Source of the DNA: Bacteroidales bacterium | Lineage (GTDB): Bacteria; Bacteroidota; Bacteroidia; Bacteroidales; F082 | Reading direction: 5' to 3' | DNA length: 64,000 bases | NCBI GenBank assembly: GCA_028704385.1 | Contig: JAQVLA010000007.1 | Coordinates: forward strand, 1 to 64,000 | Shown: in pieces, positions 50,040-60,144 of the stretch | Position numbering within the stretch: the first letter of the stretch is position 1 | How the letters are laid out: the number at the start of each line of letters is the position of its first letter | Notes under the pieces: model-generated | Told to the model about the DNA's origin: nothing | The model's input: only the letters and a program-made list of their open reading frames with translations | Database searches by the model: none | Translations under genes and position numbers: made by a program

Positions 50040-52658
50040 TTATTTCTTTCCCAGAAGTTTTTTTATTTCATGAAGTTTTAGCAATGCTTCAACCGGCGTT
50101 AGCGTTTCAATATTTGTGTTGAGTATGTCGTCTTTGATTTGAAGCAAAAGTGGGTCATCGAGCTGAATAAAACTTAACTGTAAATCATCAGTAGCTTTTG
50201 GGTTGGGTTTTTGTTTTTCCAATGCTTCGCCCGAATGGGATTGTTCGAGCATGACTAAAAGTTTATTTGCTCTGTCTATCACTTTTCGGGGCATACCGGC
50301 CATAGCAGCCACATGGATGCCGAAGCTGTGGGCACTACCTCCTTTTCTTAACTTTCGGAGAAAAATCATCCTGTTGCCCATCTCCTTCACGGCGACATGA
50401 TGGTTTCGGATTCTGACGAAAGAGGCTGACATTTCATTTAACTCATGATAATGTGTGGCAAACATCACTTTAGATCTGTAGGAAGGGTGATCGTGGAGAT
50501 ATTCTGTGATTGCCCAGGCAATGCTGATGCCATCATAAGTGCTGGTGCCACGGCCGATTTCGTCCAGGATCACCAGGCTCCTTCCGGAAATATTATTCAG
50601 AATGCTTGCCGTTTCGTTCATTTCGACCATAAAAGTTGATTCGCCCGAAGAAATATTGTCGCTGGCACCCACACGCGTAAATACCTTATCTGTGATACCT
50701 AATGCAGCCGATTCAGCCGGTACATAGCTTCCCATTTGTGCCAGCAATACTATTAATGCTGTTTGCCGCAGCAAAGCAGATTTTCCTGACATATTCGGTC
50801 CGGTGATCATCATCACCTGCTGTGATTTTTGATCCAGAAAAACATCATTCGGTATATAGGATTCGCCAGGTGGCAATTGCTGCTCAATGACGGGATGACG
50901 ACCTGCTTTGATATCAATAACATATCCATCATTCAGCTCAGGCTTATTGTAATGGAATTGCCTGGCCACACTGGCAAAGCTGATCAAACAGTCCAGATGG
51001 GCCAGTAAACCGGCATTCAGTTGAATGGGTGAAACATAGGCTGCTGTAGCCACAACCAGTTCCTGATAAAGTGCCAATTCAATCTGTTGTATCTGGTCTT
51101 CGGCACCCAGGATTTTTTGTTCGTATTCTTTAAGTTCTTCTGTGATATAACGTTCTGAACCCGTGAGTGTTTGTTTTCGAATCCAGGAAGTTGGAACCTT
51201 ATTTTTGTGCACATTAGTAACTTCGAGATAGTACCCAAAAACATTGTTGTATCCTACTTTCAGGCTGGAAATGCCAGTTTGTTCAATTTCTCTTTTCTGC
51301 AGTTGTTGGAGGAAATCTTTTCCCGAGCTGGAAAGCTTGCGTAACTCATCCAGTTTATCAGATACGCCACCAGCTATAATGTTGCCTTTTGAGAGTAATG
51401 CCGGTGGATCCGGTGTGAGCTGTCTTAAAATACGATCACCGATTATTTGGCAGGGGTTGAGTTGTTCTGCAATCTTCAGAAGGGAATCATGATCAGATTG
51501 CTGACAGATTGTTTTGATTTTGTTCACTTGCTGCAATGCTCTGGCCACCTGATATAATTCACGTGGATTGACTCTCCCAAGCGAAACTTTGGAAATCAAT
51601 CGTTCCAGATCGCCCGATGCCCTGATGGCATCTGTTATTTCTTGAGCAATTGTTTCTTTTTCCAGAAAAAAACCAACAATTTCCTGGCGTTCGTTGATCA
51701 GGTTCCGGTTTTTGAGAGGCAGAGCAATCCATCTGCGCATCAGGCGGCTACCCATGGGCGAAACCGTTCTGTCGAGTACATTTAGCAGTGTTTTTGCATT
51801 TTGGTTAAGTGGCGAAAGCAGCTCCAGATTTCGGATGGTAAATTTGTCAAGCCATACATACTGTCCTTCATCAATGCGCGAAAGCCCCGAAACATGTTCA
51901 ATTTTATCGTGATGAGTTTCGAGCAGGTAATGCAAAGCAGCGCCAGCTGCAATCACCCCTTGCTGAAATTGCTCAACGCCAAAGCCTTTGAGAGAGGTGG
52001 TTTTGAAATGACGTGTGAGCACTTCAAAGGCAAAATCAAGGGTAAAAACCCAGTCGTCGAAAACACTCAGGTAAAACCGGTCAGAAAAGGTTTGAATAAA
52101 GTTTTTTCGCTGATTACGCTGAAGAACAATCTCGCTGGGATTGAAGCTTTGCAGCAGTTTGTCAACATATTCTGTATTACCCTGAGCCACATAAAATTCT
52201 CCTGTTGAGATATCCAGAAAAGCAAGGCCCGTGGCTGTACTATCGAAGTGAATTGCTGCCAAAAAGTTATTCTCTTTTTGTGACAGCACATTGTCATTAT
52301 ACGAAACACCTGGTGTAACAAGCTCTGTTACACCTCTTTTTACAATCTTTTTGGCAAGCTTTGGATCCTCAAGCTGATCACAGATGGCAACTTTTTGTCC
52401 GGCTTTTACCAGTTTTGGCAGGTAGGTATCCAACGAATGATGCGGAAAACCGGCAAGTTCGATAGCACTGGCTGCCCCATTAGCCCGTTTGGTGAGTACA
52501 ATACCCAGAATTTCGGATGTTTTTATGGCGTCTTCTCCAAAGGTTTCATAAAAATCGCCAACTCTGAAAAGCAAAAGTGCTTCAGGATATTTAGCTTTAA
52601 TGGCATTGTATTGCTTCATCAAAGGTGTTTCAACAACTGATTTGGCAGATTTGCTCAT
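50040..52658 (-). CDS. mutS: DNA mismatch repair protein MutS
   Basis: MutS recognises mismatches and starts repair with MutL. The 872-residue protein has the mismatch-recognition domain with the Phe-x-Glu motif in LFRVGDFYETFGEDA near residue 35, the connector, lever and clamp domains, and the C-terminal ATPase. The ATPase shows Walker A TGPNMSGKSALLRQ near residue 620, Walker B LVILDEIGRGTSTYDG, and the ATHYHELNEM switch. Length is normal for MutS1. A TATCTTTG -7 box lies at 52684-52691 on the minus strand. Confidence 0.97.
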   Translation of the reverse strand: MSKSAKSVVETPLMKQYNAIKAKYPEALLLFRVGDFYETFGEDAIKTSEILGIVLTKRANGAASAIELAGFPHHSLDTYLPKLVKAGQKVAICDQLEDPKLAKKIVKRGVTELVTPGVSYNDNVLSQKENNFLAAIHFDSTATGLAFLDISTGEFYVAQGNTEYVDKLLQSFNPSEIVLQRNQRKNFIQTFSDRFYLSVFDDWVFTLDFAFEVLTRHFKTTSLKGFGVEQFQQGVIAAGAALHYLLETHHDKIEHVSGLSRIDEGQYVWLDKFTIRNLELLSPLNQNAKTLLNVLDRTVSPMGSRLMRRWIALPLKNRNLINERQEIVGFFLEKETIAQEITDAIRASGDLERLISKVSLGRVNPRELYQVARALQQVNKIKTICQQSDHDSLLKIAEQLNPCQIIGDRILRQLTPDPPALLSKGNIIAGGVSDKLDELRKLSSSGKDFLQQLQKREIEQTGISSLKVGYNNVFGYYLEVTNVHKNKVPTSWIRKQTLTGSERYITEELKEYEQKILGAEDQIQQIELALYQELVVATAAYVSPIQLNAGLLAHLDCLISFASVARQFHYNKPELNDGYVIDIKAGRHPVIEQQLPPGESYIPNDVFLDQKSQQVMMITGPNMSGKSALLRQTALIVLLAQMGSYVPAESAALGITDKVFTRVGASDNISSGESTFMVEMNETASILNNISGRSLVILDEIGRGTSTYDGISIAWAITEYLHDHPSYRSKVMFATHYHELNEMSASFVRIRNHHVAVKEMGNRMIFLRKLRKGGSAHSFGIHVAAMAGMPRKVIDRANKLLVMLEQSHSGEALEKQKPNPKATDDLQLSFIQLDDPLLLQIKDDILNTNIETLTPVEALLKLHEIKKLLGKK

Positions 52659-52683
52659 CGTTTTTCGATCGGTATTGAGCCAA

Positions 52684-52691
52684 CAAAGATA
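52684..52691 (-). promoter_or_regulatory. TAnnTTTG -7 promoter element for mutS
   Basis: Minus-strand TATCTTTG lies 26 bases before the mutS start. No clear -33 element was found. Confidence 0.45.
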
Positions 52692-52748
52692 GAACAGAGT
52701 ATTTAATTGAACAGTTCTGTCAGGATGATTGTTTTCGGTTTTCTGTCG

Positions 52749-52756
52749 TATTTTTG
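52749..52756 (+). promoter_or_regulatory. TAnnTTTG -7 promoter element for the SpoU gene
   Basis: TATTTTTG lies 12 bases before the SpoU-methyltransferase start. The -33 element is not clear. Confidence 0.45.
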
Positions 52757-52767
52757 CCTAAAAAGTT

Positions 52768-53307
52768 ATGAAGCAACTGAGTTTGGATCAGCTGGGCAGG
52801 ATGGATCCGGAGGAATACAGGCAGGCAGAAAAAATGCCTGTTGTTGTTGTGTTGGATAATATCAGGTCACTTCATAACATTGGATCTGTATTTCGAACAG
52901 CTGATGCATTTAGGGTTACTGCTGTATTTTTATGTGGGATAACGGCTTGTCCGCCTCATCGCGAAATACACAAAACTGCACTGGGTGCAACCGAATCGGT
53001 CAGGTGGAAATATTTTAAAACCACAGAGGAGGCTATTCATCATTTAAAGGCTAAGGGATTTCAAGTGTTAGCTGTGGAACAAACAGACAAAAGTACACCG
53101 TTGCATCATACTAAACAGACGTCAGAGCATACTGCCCTAGTGTTTGGTAATGAGGTGGAAGGAGTGGGAGATGCCGTTTTACAACTTTGTGACGGAGCTA
53201 TTGAGATTCCACAGGCAGGAACCAAACATTCACTGAATGTCTCTGTTTGCGCAGGCATAGTAATATGGTATTACTTCACAAAGTGGGAACAAGGTGGTAA
53301 CCTTTAG
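52768..53307 (+). CDS. TrmH/SpoU-family RNA 2'-O-methyltransferase
   Basis: This 179-residue SPOUT-class methyltransferase has the three motifs of the SpoU family: VVLDNIRSLHNIGSVFRTADAF (motif 1), ALVFGNEVEGVGDAVL (motif 2) and IEIPQAGTKHSLNVSVCAGI (motif 3). The motifs form the trefoil knot that binds AdoMet. There is no separate substrate-binding domain, so the target RNA (tRNA or rRNA) cannot be named. Confidence 0.9.
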   Translation: MKQLSLDQLGRMDPEEYRQAEKMPVVVVLDNIRSLHNIGSVFRTADAFRVTAVFLCGITACPPHREIHKTALGATESVRWKYFKTTEEAIHHLKAKGFQVLAVEQTDKSTPLHHTKQTSEHTALVFGNEVEGVGDAVLQLCDGAIEIPQAGTKHSLNVSVCAGIVIWYYFTKWEQGGNL

Positions 53308-53393
53308 ATTTTAATGCCGTATAAATGGATAAATGACTGTTAATTTTATAACTGAAATTTTTGTAATTACTTGCATTTTGGTGATTTATTGCT

Positions 53394-53401
53394 AATTTTG
53401 C
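53394..53401 (+). promoter_or_regulatory. TAnnTTTG -7 promoter element for the OmpA/TPR protein
   Basis: TAATTTTG lies about 110 bases before the outer membrane protein gene, leaving an A-rich leader. TTTG sequences at 53361 and 53378 are at non-ideal distances. Confidence 0.4.
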
Positions 53402-53512
53402 ACAAAAAAATATTAAAAAAAAGCAACACTAAAAACAAAAATCGTATCTTGCACAATAAATGCATTTAAAGACAATCCTATTACATTGAATAACTACTTA
53501 AAAAATCACGTT

Positions 53513-56017
53513 ATGAAAAACCGTTTACTTCAGACCAAAATGCTGCTTATGTCGCTTTTGGTAGCTGTTCCACTGTTCATGATTGCACAGGACTCTGGAG
53601 AGGAGAAAGAAAGCAAGCAAAGCTCATCATTTTCACCTTATTGGTTCCTACAAGGTGAAATCGGGCCAACTTTTTCTCATACTGACGTTTCAAAGTATGG
53701 CTTTGCACCAGATTTTAGTCGTTTAAACTTTAATGGAGCTCTTGCCTTCGGGCGTCAGCTGTCTCCGGTTTTTGATGCCTACGCAAAGATTGAAAGAGGA
53801 TTTTTTGAAGGTGAAAAGGATAATGTACCTTCACAGATTCTTGTTAATGCACCATTTGGCCAGGATTTAAATTTCAAGAGTGATTACTTTGCGGGTAATC
53901 TTAATGTTGGTATTAATCTTTCAAATCTAATTAGTGGATACAATGATCGGTTGGTTGATATCGGCCTTCATCTTGGATTTGGAATGGCGCATTGGCAGTC
54001 GTACGTTTACGACAATAATACCGGACTAGAAGTTGCAAGGCCAGGTCATAAAAATTCGGCAGGAGTTAATACTGGTGGTAGTGGAAACGGAATAAATGAC
54101 AGGAATGTAGATTTTATCGTTCCAGTTGGATTTGATGTTACTTTCAATGTGAGCGATAAATGGGACATTTATGGCGATTATTCCTATAACTACATGGACA
54201 CCGATTATGCTGATGGTGTGATCAAAGGCGCCATGCAAGTTAAGAATGATGTTTATTCCTATTTTAATATTGGTGCACGTTACAAATTTGGCAAATCCAA
54301 TGTTAAAGGCATGGCCTCCGACTTCGGAAAGGTTGAGTTGCAGGTTATTCCTGAAGTGCTTGAAGAAAAAGGAGACAGCGTGATCGTTACTATCAAGGGT
54401 AATTTCCCTCCTAAGTATTTCAAGAAAAACGCCGTAATGAACTTTACACCTGTTCTGACTTATGAAGGTGGTGCTACTGCTTTTGAACCGATTACCTTCA
54501 AAGGAGAATCAGTGAGTGGTGATGGAACTTTAATCAGTTATCAAAATGGTGGAAGCTTCACCTATACCGGAAAGGTTCCTTATAATCCTGATATGAATGT
54601 TAGCGAATTGGTGGTTGCCCCATTGATTTATGCAAATAAGGGAACCGTTTATACCACTCGCGAACAGGTAATGGAAAACACTAACTACTACATGGCCGAT
54701 GAACGCAAACTTGCTGATGGTGTTATCTACACCTCAAAACGAATCGAAGACAACCTGAGCAACAGTGTGATGCCTCATGGATATGAAAAAGTTACTATTG
54801 TAACTCAATCTGCCGATTTGTTTTTCCAGGTGAATCTGGCTAACCTGAACTGGAATCTTCCAATGAACAAAAAACAGGAAAGCAAAGATGCACTCGCTGC
54901 CATGACAACAGACGTACTTAAAGGTTGGGAGCTGAAAGATATCACCATTGACGGCTGGGCATCACCCGAAGGTGAAGAAACATTTAACCAGGGCTTATCA
55001 GGTCGTCGTGCCAAAACTACGGTTGATTTCGTAAAAAGAGAACTTGACAAATTGGCTAAAAAACACAAAAATGAACTGGCATTCAATAAAGCAAATGAAA
55101 TTACATTTGTTGAAACTGCAAATGGCCCCGATTGGAATGGTTTCATGAGTGCTGTTGAAGCATCAAACTTGAAGGATAAAAACTCAATCCTCAATGTAGT
55201 ACGTTCGGCCAGTGCTGATCAACGCGAGCAGGAAATCAGAAATATGATTTTGATCTATCCTGAAATTGAAGCTGATATTCTTCCTCCGCTCCGACGTGCC
55301 ATTATCAATGTAAATACTTTTGAACCAAAGCATACAGATGCTGAAATTGCTGAAATGGCCATCTCTGATCCTGCAGCACTCAAATTGAATGAACTGCTTT
55401 ATGCTGCTACACTCACCGAAGATATGAATACACGCAAAGCAATCTATGCCTCTGCAATGGATTTACATCCAAAATGTTTGCGTGCAGTTGTAAATGCATC
55501 AGAAGTTGAATTGCAAATGGGTAATGTTGCTGAAGCCAAACGCCTATTGCAGAAGGCAGCCGGTATGACGGATAAGTCGGCTGAAGTTCACAATAACCTC
55601 GCTGTTGTAGCTGTTATGGAACGCGATTTTGCAACTGCAGAAATGCATCTGAACAAAGCAAAAGCTCTTGGTGGGGATGTGAATTATAATATGGGTATAG
55701 TAAATATCTACAAAGGTGATTATGCAAAAGCTGTATCACTTATGCAGGGCGAAAAATGCGATTACAATCTTGGTTTGGCTCAACTGTTGAACAAAGACTA
55801 CAGCGCAGCTAAAAACACACTTGGTTGTGCTCCTGAAACGGCTGAAGGATTCTACCTGATGGCAGTTGCCAGTGCCCGCACCGATGATGCAAGTGCAGTG
55901 TACACTAACCTGATAAAAGCTATCCAAAAGGACGAGAATTATAAAAATACTGCTAAATGGGATCGTGAGTTCATGAAATATTATAGTGAACCTGATTTCC
56001 AAAATATCGTTCAGTAA
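53513..56017 (+). CDS. Outer membrane beta-barrel protein with OmpA-like and TPR domains
   Basis: This 834-residue exported protein has a signal peptide (residues 1-26, ending MIAQD). The N-terminal ~250 residues contain alternating aromatic strands typical of an 8-stranded barrel (GEIGPTFSHTDV; YSYFNIGARYKFG). A middle domain with beta-sandwich character follows. An OmpA-like segment near residues 450-540 (ITIDGWASPEGEE, LSGRRAKTTVDFVKREL) is a likely peptidoglycan-binding module. The last ~200 residues form tetratricopeptide-like helical repeats. It probably anchors the outer membrane to the cell wall and holds partner proteins; related proteins are common and abundant in Bacteroidota. Confidence 0.78.
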   Translation: MKNRLLQTKMLLMSLLVAVPLFMIAQDSGEEKESKQSSSFSPYWFLQGEIGPTFSHTDVSKYGFAPDFSRLNFNGALAFGRQLSPVFDAYAKIERGFFEGEKDNVPSQILVNAPFGQDLNFKSDYFAGNLNVGINLSNLISGYNDRLVDIGLHLGFGMAHWQSYVYDNNTGLEVARPGHKNSAGVNTGGSGNGINDRNVDFIVPVGFDVTFNVSDKWDIYGDYSYNYMDTDYADGVIKGAMQVKNDVYSYFNIGARYKFGKSNVKGMASDFGKVELQVIPEVLEEKGDSVIVTIKGNFPPKYFKKNAVMNFTPVLTYEGGATAFEPITFKGESVSGDGTLISYQNGGSFTYTGKVPYNPDMNVSELVVAPLIYANKGTVYTTREQVMENTNYYMADERKLADGVIYTSKRIEDNLSNSVMPHGYEKVTIVTQSADLFFQVNLANLNWNLPMNKKQESKDALAAMTTDVLKGWELKDITIDGWASPEGEETFNQGLSGRRAKTTVDFVKRELDKLAKKHKNELAFNKANEITFVETANGPDWNGFMSAVEASNLKDKNSILNVVRSASADQREQEIRNMILIYPEIEADILPPLRRAIINVNTFEPKHTDAEIAEMAISDPAALKLNELLYAATLTEDMNTRKAIYASAMDLHPKCLRAVVNASEVELQMGNVAEAKRLLQKAAGMTDKSAEVHNNLAVVAVMERDFATAEMHLNKAKALGGDVNYNMGIVNIYKGDYAKAVSLMQGEKCDYNLGLAQLLNKDYSAAKNTLGCAPETAEGFYLMAVASARTDDASAVYTNLIKAIQKDENYKNTAKWDREFMKYYSEPDFQNIVQ

Positions 56018-56042
56018 GTATCATTTAATAGGATGTTATTAG

Positions 56043-56072
56043 ACCGGTCAGCCTTGCTGGCCGGTTTTTTTT
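56043..56072 (+). terminator. Rho-independent terminator
   Basis: ACCGGTCAGC (56043-56052) pairs with GCTGGCCGGT (56056-56065) with one G-U pair and a 3-base loop, followed by a T-run. It ends the outer membrane protein gene. Confidence 0.88.
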
Positions 56073-56131
56073 AACTTAAATCAATTTTTCTGCCTAAAAA
56101 AATTTGATAGCTTTGTTGAATTCAGTTTACT

Positions 56132-57223
56132 ATGAAAACACCCGGGAAAAAGAAGTCAGCCAAAAAACTTGGCAAAACCGGTTCAGGAAAGAAGACGGGC
56201 CTTCCTCCTGGCAGTCTGATTCATATCGGACAGGTAAAGACAGAAAAAACATCCTTCGATCTGATAAAAGCTGATGCCACTTCCTTTGAAGTGATGAAAG
56301 ACATTAGTTTAAACCAGATCTTAAATCATCTTGATCCTGCCAAAACAAGCTGGATTCGTGTGATCGGATTGCAAAATGCCTCATTAATAGGAGAGTTTGG
56401 TGAGCTGTTTAAGTTACATCCATTGTTTTTGGAAGACATACTTAACACCGGACAACGTCCAAAATCAATTGTTGAAGAGGATGCACTTTTTTTTACTCTT
56501 AAAACGCTCGCTGTTGACAAAGAGAATAACATAATTGCTGATCAGGTGAGTTTTGTAATGAAAGAAAAGCTATTAATTTCTTTTCACGAAAGTGAGTTAA
56601 GTATTTTCGAACCTATCTTTAAACGCTTTGAGGTGCCAGCTGGCAGATTAAGATCTTCTGGTCCTGACTATCTGCTATATGCTCTGACAGATCTCATAGT
56701 AGATCACTATTTTCAGGTGGTTGAAAATGTGGCTAATGCCCTGGATCAGATTGAAGAGAAGTTGATAACGGATATGAATGAACAAATTCTTGATCAGATT
56801 CAACACAACCGGAAGGAACTGATTTTTATGAAAAAGCTTGTGTTTCCACTGCGTGAGGCGCTTGGTGTTATCTTAAAAGCCGAATCCGATTTGCTTAACA
56901 GAAAGCACCTGAGATACTTTAACGATGTGTATGATCATGTGATGCAGATTTATGAGACCATCGAAAATTACCGCGAACTTAATACAAGTCTCAAGGATAT
57001 GTATCTGTCTGAACTCAGTCACCGCATGAATAAAGTGATGCAGGTACTTACGATAATTGCAACCATCTTTATTCCACTCACCTTTATTGCTGGTATTTAT
57101 GGGATGAATTTCGACTATATGCCTGAACTTTCATTCAAATATGGCTATTTCATTGTCTGGTTTATAATGCTTTTTATTGCCGGATGGATGCTGGTTTTAT
57201 TCAGAAAAAACAAATGGTTGTGA
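56132..57223 (+). CDS. corA: CorA-family magnesium/cobalt transporter
   Basis: This is a 363-residue protein of the pentameric CorA channel family. The cytoplasmic N-terminal domain includes a Lys-rich start and the long helix around residues 200-300. Two C-terminal membrane segments (about residues 305-325 and 337-357) flank the loop with the signature [11 protein letters not shown], the GMN motif that forms the outer selectivity filter. Mg2+ uptake is the usual role; Co2+ or other divalent ions are also carried by family members. Confidence 0.93.
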   Translation: MKTPGKKKSAKKLGKTGSGKKTGLPPGSLIHIGQVKTEKTSFDLIKADATSFEVMKDISLNQILNHLDPAKTSWIRVIGLQNASLIGEFGELFKLHPLFLEDILNTGQRPKSIVEEDALFFTLKTLAVDKENNIIADQVSFVMKEKLLISFHESELSIFEPIFKRFEVPAGRLRSSGPDYLLYALTDLIVDHYFQVVENVANALDQIEEKLITDMNEQILDQIQHNRKELIFMKKLVFPLREALGVILKAESDLLNRKHLRYFNDVYDHVMQIYETIENYRELNTSLKDMYLSELSHRMNKVMQVLTIIATIFIPLTFIAGIYGMNFDYMPELSFKYGYFIVWFIMLFIAGWMLVLFRKNKWL

Positions 57224-57272
57224 GTTCCGCAGTCAGGGATTAAAGATCCTTTTGCAGCCTAAAATATTTTTT

Positions 57273-57698
57273 ATGTCAACATTGATCTGGGTACTTTTGG
57301 GGATTTTTACCCTTTATTTAATTTATTCAACCTACAAGCGTTATAAACTTGTAAAGAATTACTCACCTGAAAATGAAAGTGATAAATTGGTTTTGCTAAA
57401 CGATAAAAACTTCAATAAGCATATTGATAGAGGAGTTGTTCTGGTTGATTTTTGGGCACCCTGGTGTGGCCCCTGTAAGATGATTGCTCCGCTTGTGAGT
57501 GAATTGGCAGATCAGTTTGACGGCAAGGCCGGGATTGGTAAGTTGAATGTTGATGAGAACAAAGCCACTGCTGCTAAATATGGTGTGAGAAGTATTCCTA
57601 CAATAATCCTTTTTAAAAATGGCGAAATTGTTCAGCAATTTGTTGGAATAAAGTCCAAAGCGACATATGCCAAAGCCATTGAAGCGATGTTATCTTAG
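57273..57698 (+). CDS. Membrane-anchored thioredoxin
   Basis: This 141-residue protein combines an N-terminal membrane segment (about residues 2-20, [18 protein letters not shown]) with a complete thioredoxin domain. The active site [10 protein letters not shown] contains WCGPC, and the cis-Pro loop RSIPTIILF and the VNIDE-like [15 protein letters not shown] are present. I chose ATG 57273 since the longer frame overlaps corA out of phase. The position of the domain relative to the membrane is uncertain, so it could reduce either cytoplasmic or periplasmic targets. It starts 49 bases after corA. Confidence 0.85.
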   Translation: MSTLIWVLLGIFTLYLIYSTYKRYKLVKNYSPENESDKLVLLNDKNFNKHIDRGVVLVDFWAPWCGPCKMIAPLVSELADQFDGKAGIGKLNVDENKATAAKYGVRSIPTIILFKNGEIVQQFVGIKSKATYAKAIEAMLS

Positions 57699-58051
57699 TA
57701 CGGAATATGTAAATCTTGTTTTTTCTTTTTAGGCAAACTTTTGATAATGAGATCATAAGATTGATCTATCCAGGATTTTATTCTCCTCGTATCAGAAACA
57801 TTTTCCATTTCCACAGCCATCCAGTGTTTTTTGCTCAAATGGTAGGCCGGAATCACTTCAGGATAGTTCTCCAGCCGGTCAATCACATCTTCGGGCAATG
57901 CTTTGATGCTGATGCGTAAAGGGCCGTCCAGATTTGCAAGTAAAAACATTTTATCAACTGCTTTAAAAACGAGGGTGTCGTCTCCAAATGGCAAACTTTC
58001 TGTTGTAAAAGGTTTTGACAAACAATACGACCTAACTGCTTCGATGTGCAT
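57695..58051 (-). CDS. MmcQ/YjbR-family DNA-binding-fold protein
   Basis: This 118-residue protein of the MmcQ/YjbR family has a double-wing (CyaY-like) fold. Typical residues are [34 protein letters not shown] and [12 protein letters not shown]. The family is often labelled DNA-binding but has no firmly established function. It converges on the thioredoxin gene with a 4-base overlap of stop regions. Confidence 0.85.
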   Translation of the reverse strand: MHIEAVRSYCLSKPFTTESLPFGDDTLVFKAVDKMFLLANLDGPLRISIKALPEDVIDRLENYPEVIPAYHLSKKHWMAVEMENVSDTRRIKSWIDQSYDLIIKSLPKKKKQDLHIPY

Positions 58052-58137
58052 GATTGATGATTACCGGGTAATTCAGACTGTCAAAATTAATTGTTTTTCG
58101 AAACTCAACAAATTTGAGATTAAAATAGGTTTTTTAG

Positions 58138-58174
58138 AAAAAAGAAGGAGTTTCCCTTTTCCAGAAAACTCCTT
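58138..58174 (-). terminator. Rho-independent terminator of metK
   Basis: AAGGAGTTT (58145-58153) and AAACTCCTT (58166-58174) form a 9-bp stem. On the minus strand it is followed by a T-rich run, 28 bases after the metK stop codon. Confidence 0.8.
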
Positions 58175-58201
58175 TCAAAATTACAAATATTAGGTTCAGT
58201 A

Positions 58202-59503
58202 TTAAATACCAAAAACAGCTTTAATCTGATCTACATAATCAAGTTTTTCCCAGGCAAAGAATTCAACTTCTTTAAAGAAACGGGTTTGTCCGTTATTGGT
58301 TTCCTTTCGGGTAAACGCATCTTCATAAAATACTTCAATTTCCTTTTTGTAAGGGGTACGGCCAAAATGTCCGTAAGCTGCAGTAGGACTAAATACCGGA
58401 TTCCTGAGGCCAAATCGTTTCACTATGGCAAAAGGACGCATATCAAAAAGCTCCTGCACCTTTAAAGCGATTTGTTCATCAGTAAGTCTTTTTCCATTGG
58501 CATCCTTTACTTTAGCTGTGTTTCTGGTATTGATATAAAAACCAACGGGTTGGGCTACTCCAATAGCATAGGCAACCTGTACCAAAACTTCATCAGCTAC
58601 GCCAGCTGCTACCAGATTTTTTGCAATATGACGTGTTGCATAAGCAGCTGAACGATCCACTTTGGACGAGTCTTTGCCCGAGAAGGCACCGCCACCATGT
58701 GCTCCGCGACCACCATAAGTATCTACGATGATTTTTCTGCCTGTAAGTCCGCTGTCGCCATGAGGCCCTCCGATTACAAATTTACCGGTAGGATTTACAA
58801 ATAATTTGTAATCCTCATTGAATAAGCGTTTTACGTGTTTCGATAGTTTTTTCTTAACCCTTGGAATGAGAATTTCTTTTATGTCCGTTTCAATCTGTCT
58901 GAGCATCGCTTCTTCTTCAGCAAAATCATCGTGCTGTGTCGAAATCACGATTGTGTCGATACGTACCGGTTTCCAGTTGTTGGCGTATTCAACGGTAACC
59001 TGGGATTTGGAATCCGGACGGAGATATTTCATTTTTTTCCCTTCACGACGGATAGCAGCCAGCTCATGCAACAAAATATGCGACAAATCCATTGTAACCG
59101 GCATTAGGTCATCGGTTTCTTTGCAGGCAAAACCAAACATCATACCCTGATCTCCAGCACCCTGCTCTTCGGCACTGGCACGTTCTACACCCTGATTAAT
59201 ATCGGGGGATTGTTCGTGAATGGCCGATAATACTCCACAGGACTTGGAGTCGAACTGATACTCGGCTTTGGTGTATCCGATTTTTTCAATAGTTTGACGT
59301 ACAGTTTGTTGTACGTCAACATAAGCATTTGTTTTAATTTCACCTGCCACAACAGCCAGCCCGGTTGTAACAAGGGTTTCGCAGGCTACTTTTGAATCGG
59401 GGTCGTGGCGAAGAATTTCGTCTAGAATAGCATCAGAAATTTGATCCGAAACCTTATCAGGATGACCTTCGGAAACGGATTCAGAAGTGAATAAATATCC
59501 CAT
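58202..59503 (-). CDS. metK: S-adenosylmethionine synthetase
   Basis: MetK makes AdoMet from methionine and ATP. The 433-residue protein starts [21 protein letters not shown], where the HPDK motif contacts ATP. It contains the [12 protein letters not shown] segment, [31 protein letters not shown] (the phosphate loop) and the C-terminal [10 protein letters not shown] chose ATG 59503 because the conserved start follows at once and the longer frame is unconserved. It is about 50 residues longer than the E. coli enzyme, with the extra residues in the middle domain. A TAATTTTG box lies upstream. Confidence 0.96.
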   Translation of the reverse strand: MGYLFTSESVSEGHPDKVSDQISDAILDEILRHDPDSKVACETLVTTGLAVVAGEIKTNAYVDVQQTVRQTIEKIGYTKAEYQFDSKSCGVLSAIHEQSPDINQGVERASAEEQGAGDQGMMFGFACKETDDLMPVTMDLSHILLHELAAIRREGKKMKYLRPDSKSQVTVEYANNWKPVRIDTIVISTQHDDFAEEEAMLRQIETDIKEILIPRVKKKLSKHVKRLFNEDYKLFVNPTGKFVIGGPHGDSGLTGRKIIVDTYGGRGAHGGGAFSGKDSSKVDRSAAYATRHIAKNLVAAGVADEVLVQVAYAIGVAQPVGFYINTRNTAKVKDANGKRLTDEQIALKVQELFDMRPFAIVKRFGLRNPVFSPTAAYGHFGRTPYKKEIEVFYEDAFTRKETNNGQTRFFKEVEFFAWEKLDYVDQIKAVFGI

Positions 59504-59649
59504 TATTCCTTTAATTTGAAAAACTAAATCTACATCAGCTGAAAGTATGATTGGCTGGGGGCTAAATATTGCTTTAGCATTTTTTTCTGTGGTTGCAATC
59601 AATCAAATCTTTCCACACCAACGCAGACAAATCATTCTGATTTGCGCTG

Positions 59650-59657
59650 CAAAATTA
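59650..59657 (-). promoter_or_regulatory. TAnnTTTG -7 promoter element for metK
   Basis: Minus-strand TAATTTTG lies about 147 bases upstream of metK, giving a leader of about 140 bases. The leader contains a small GCTAAA/TTTAGC hairpin. I could not recognise a known SAM riboswitch in it. Confidence 0.4.
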
Positions 59658-59796
59658 GATATTTTTGATGATAATATAAATTTTAGTTCAAAAGTTTTTT
59701 ATGCGGAAGTAAAAATGATTTTCGGAACAAAAAAGTTCAAAAAAATTTGTTCTCTAATTGAAAAATGCTGTACATTTGCAACTCCAAATTTGAAAC

Positions 59797-59869
<73 letters not shown>

Positions 59870-59876
59870 CTGAGTT

Positions 59877-59903
59877 AAATCCCGAAACGTTTCGGGATTT
59901 TTT
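59877..59903 (+). terminator. Hairpin with T-run between tRNA genes
   Basis: A perfect 24-bp palindrome, AAATCCCGAAAC (59877-59888) with its complement (59889-59900), is followed by T residues. It sits 8 bases after tRNA-Gly and is likely its terminator. Confidence 0.8.
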
Positions 59904-59934
59904 GTAAACGTTCCTACTCATCAAACCGATGCCC

Positions 59935-60019
59935 GCCCGAGTGGTGGAATTGGTAGACACGAAGGACTTAAAATCCTTTGGCCATTGCGGCCGTGCCGGT
60001 TCGAGCCCGGCCTCGGGTA
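59935..60019 (+). tRNA. tRNA-Leu (anticodon TAA)
   Basis: This is an 85-base class II tRNA. The acceptor GCCCGAG (59935-59941) pairs with CTCGGGT (60012-60018), discriminator A. The anticodon loop CTTAAAA gives TAA, and a long variable arm with GGCCATTGCGGCC follows. The T-arm contains GGTTCGAGCC. No CCA is encoded. Confidence 0.95.
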
Positions 60020-60030
60020 CGGTTTTATTA

Positions 60031-60062
60031 AAGCTGATAATCAATAGGTTGTCAGCTTTTTT
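60031..60062 (+). terminator. Rho-independent terminator after tRNA-Leu
   Basis: AAGCTGA (60031-60037) pairs with TCAGCTT (60052-60058), followed by a T-run. It lies 11 bases after the tRNA. Confidence 0.75.
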
Positions 60063-60144
60063 AAGTTTAATTGACAAACTGTTTTGGAAGTTTGGTTGAT
60101 TGCTGTTGAAACTGATTAATTTTAGTGTATTAAATTCACCTGCT

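Noticed and set aside
59504-59657. SAM riboswitch in the metK leader
   Set aside because: Only a small 6-bp hairpin (GCTAAA/TTTAGC) is visible; I could not identify the conserved core of a known SAM riboswitch. A covariance search would decide.
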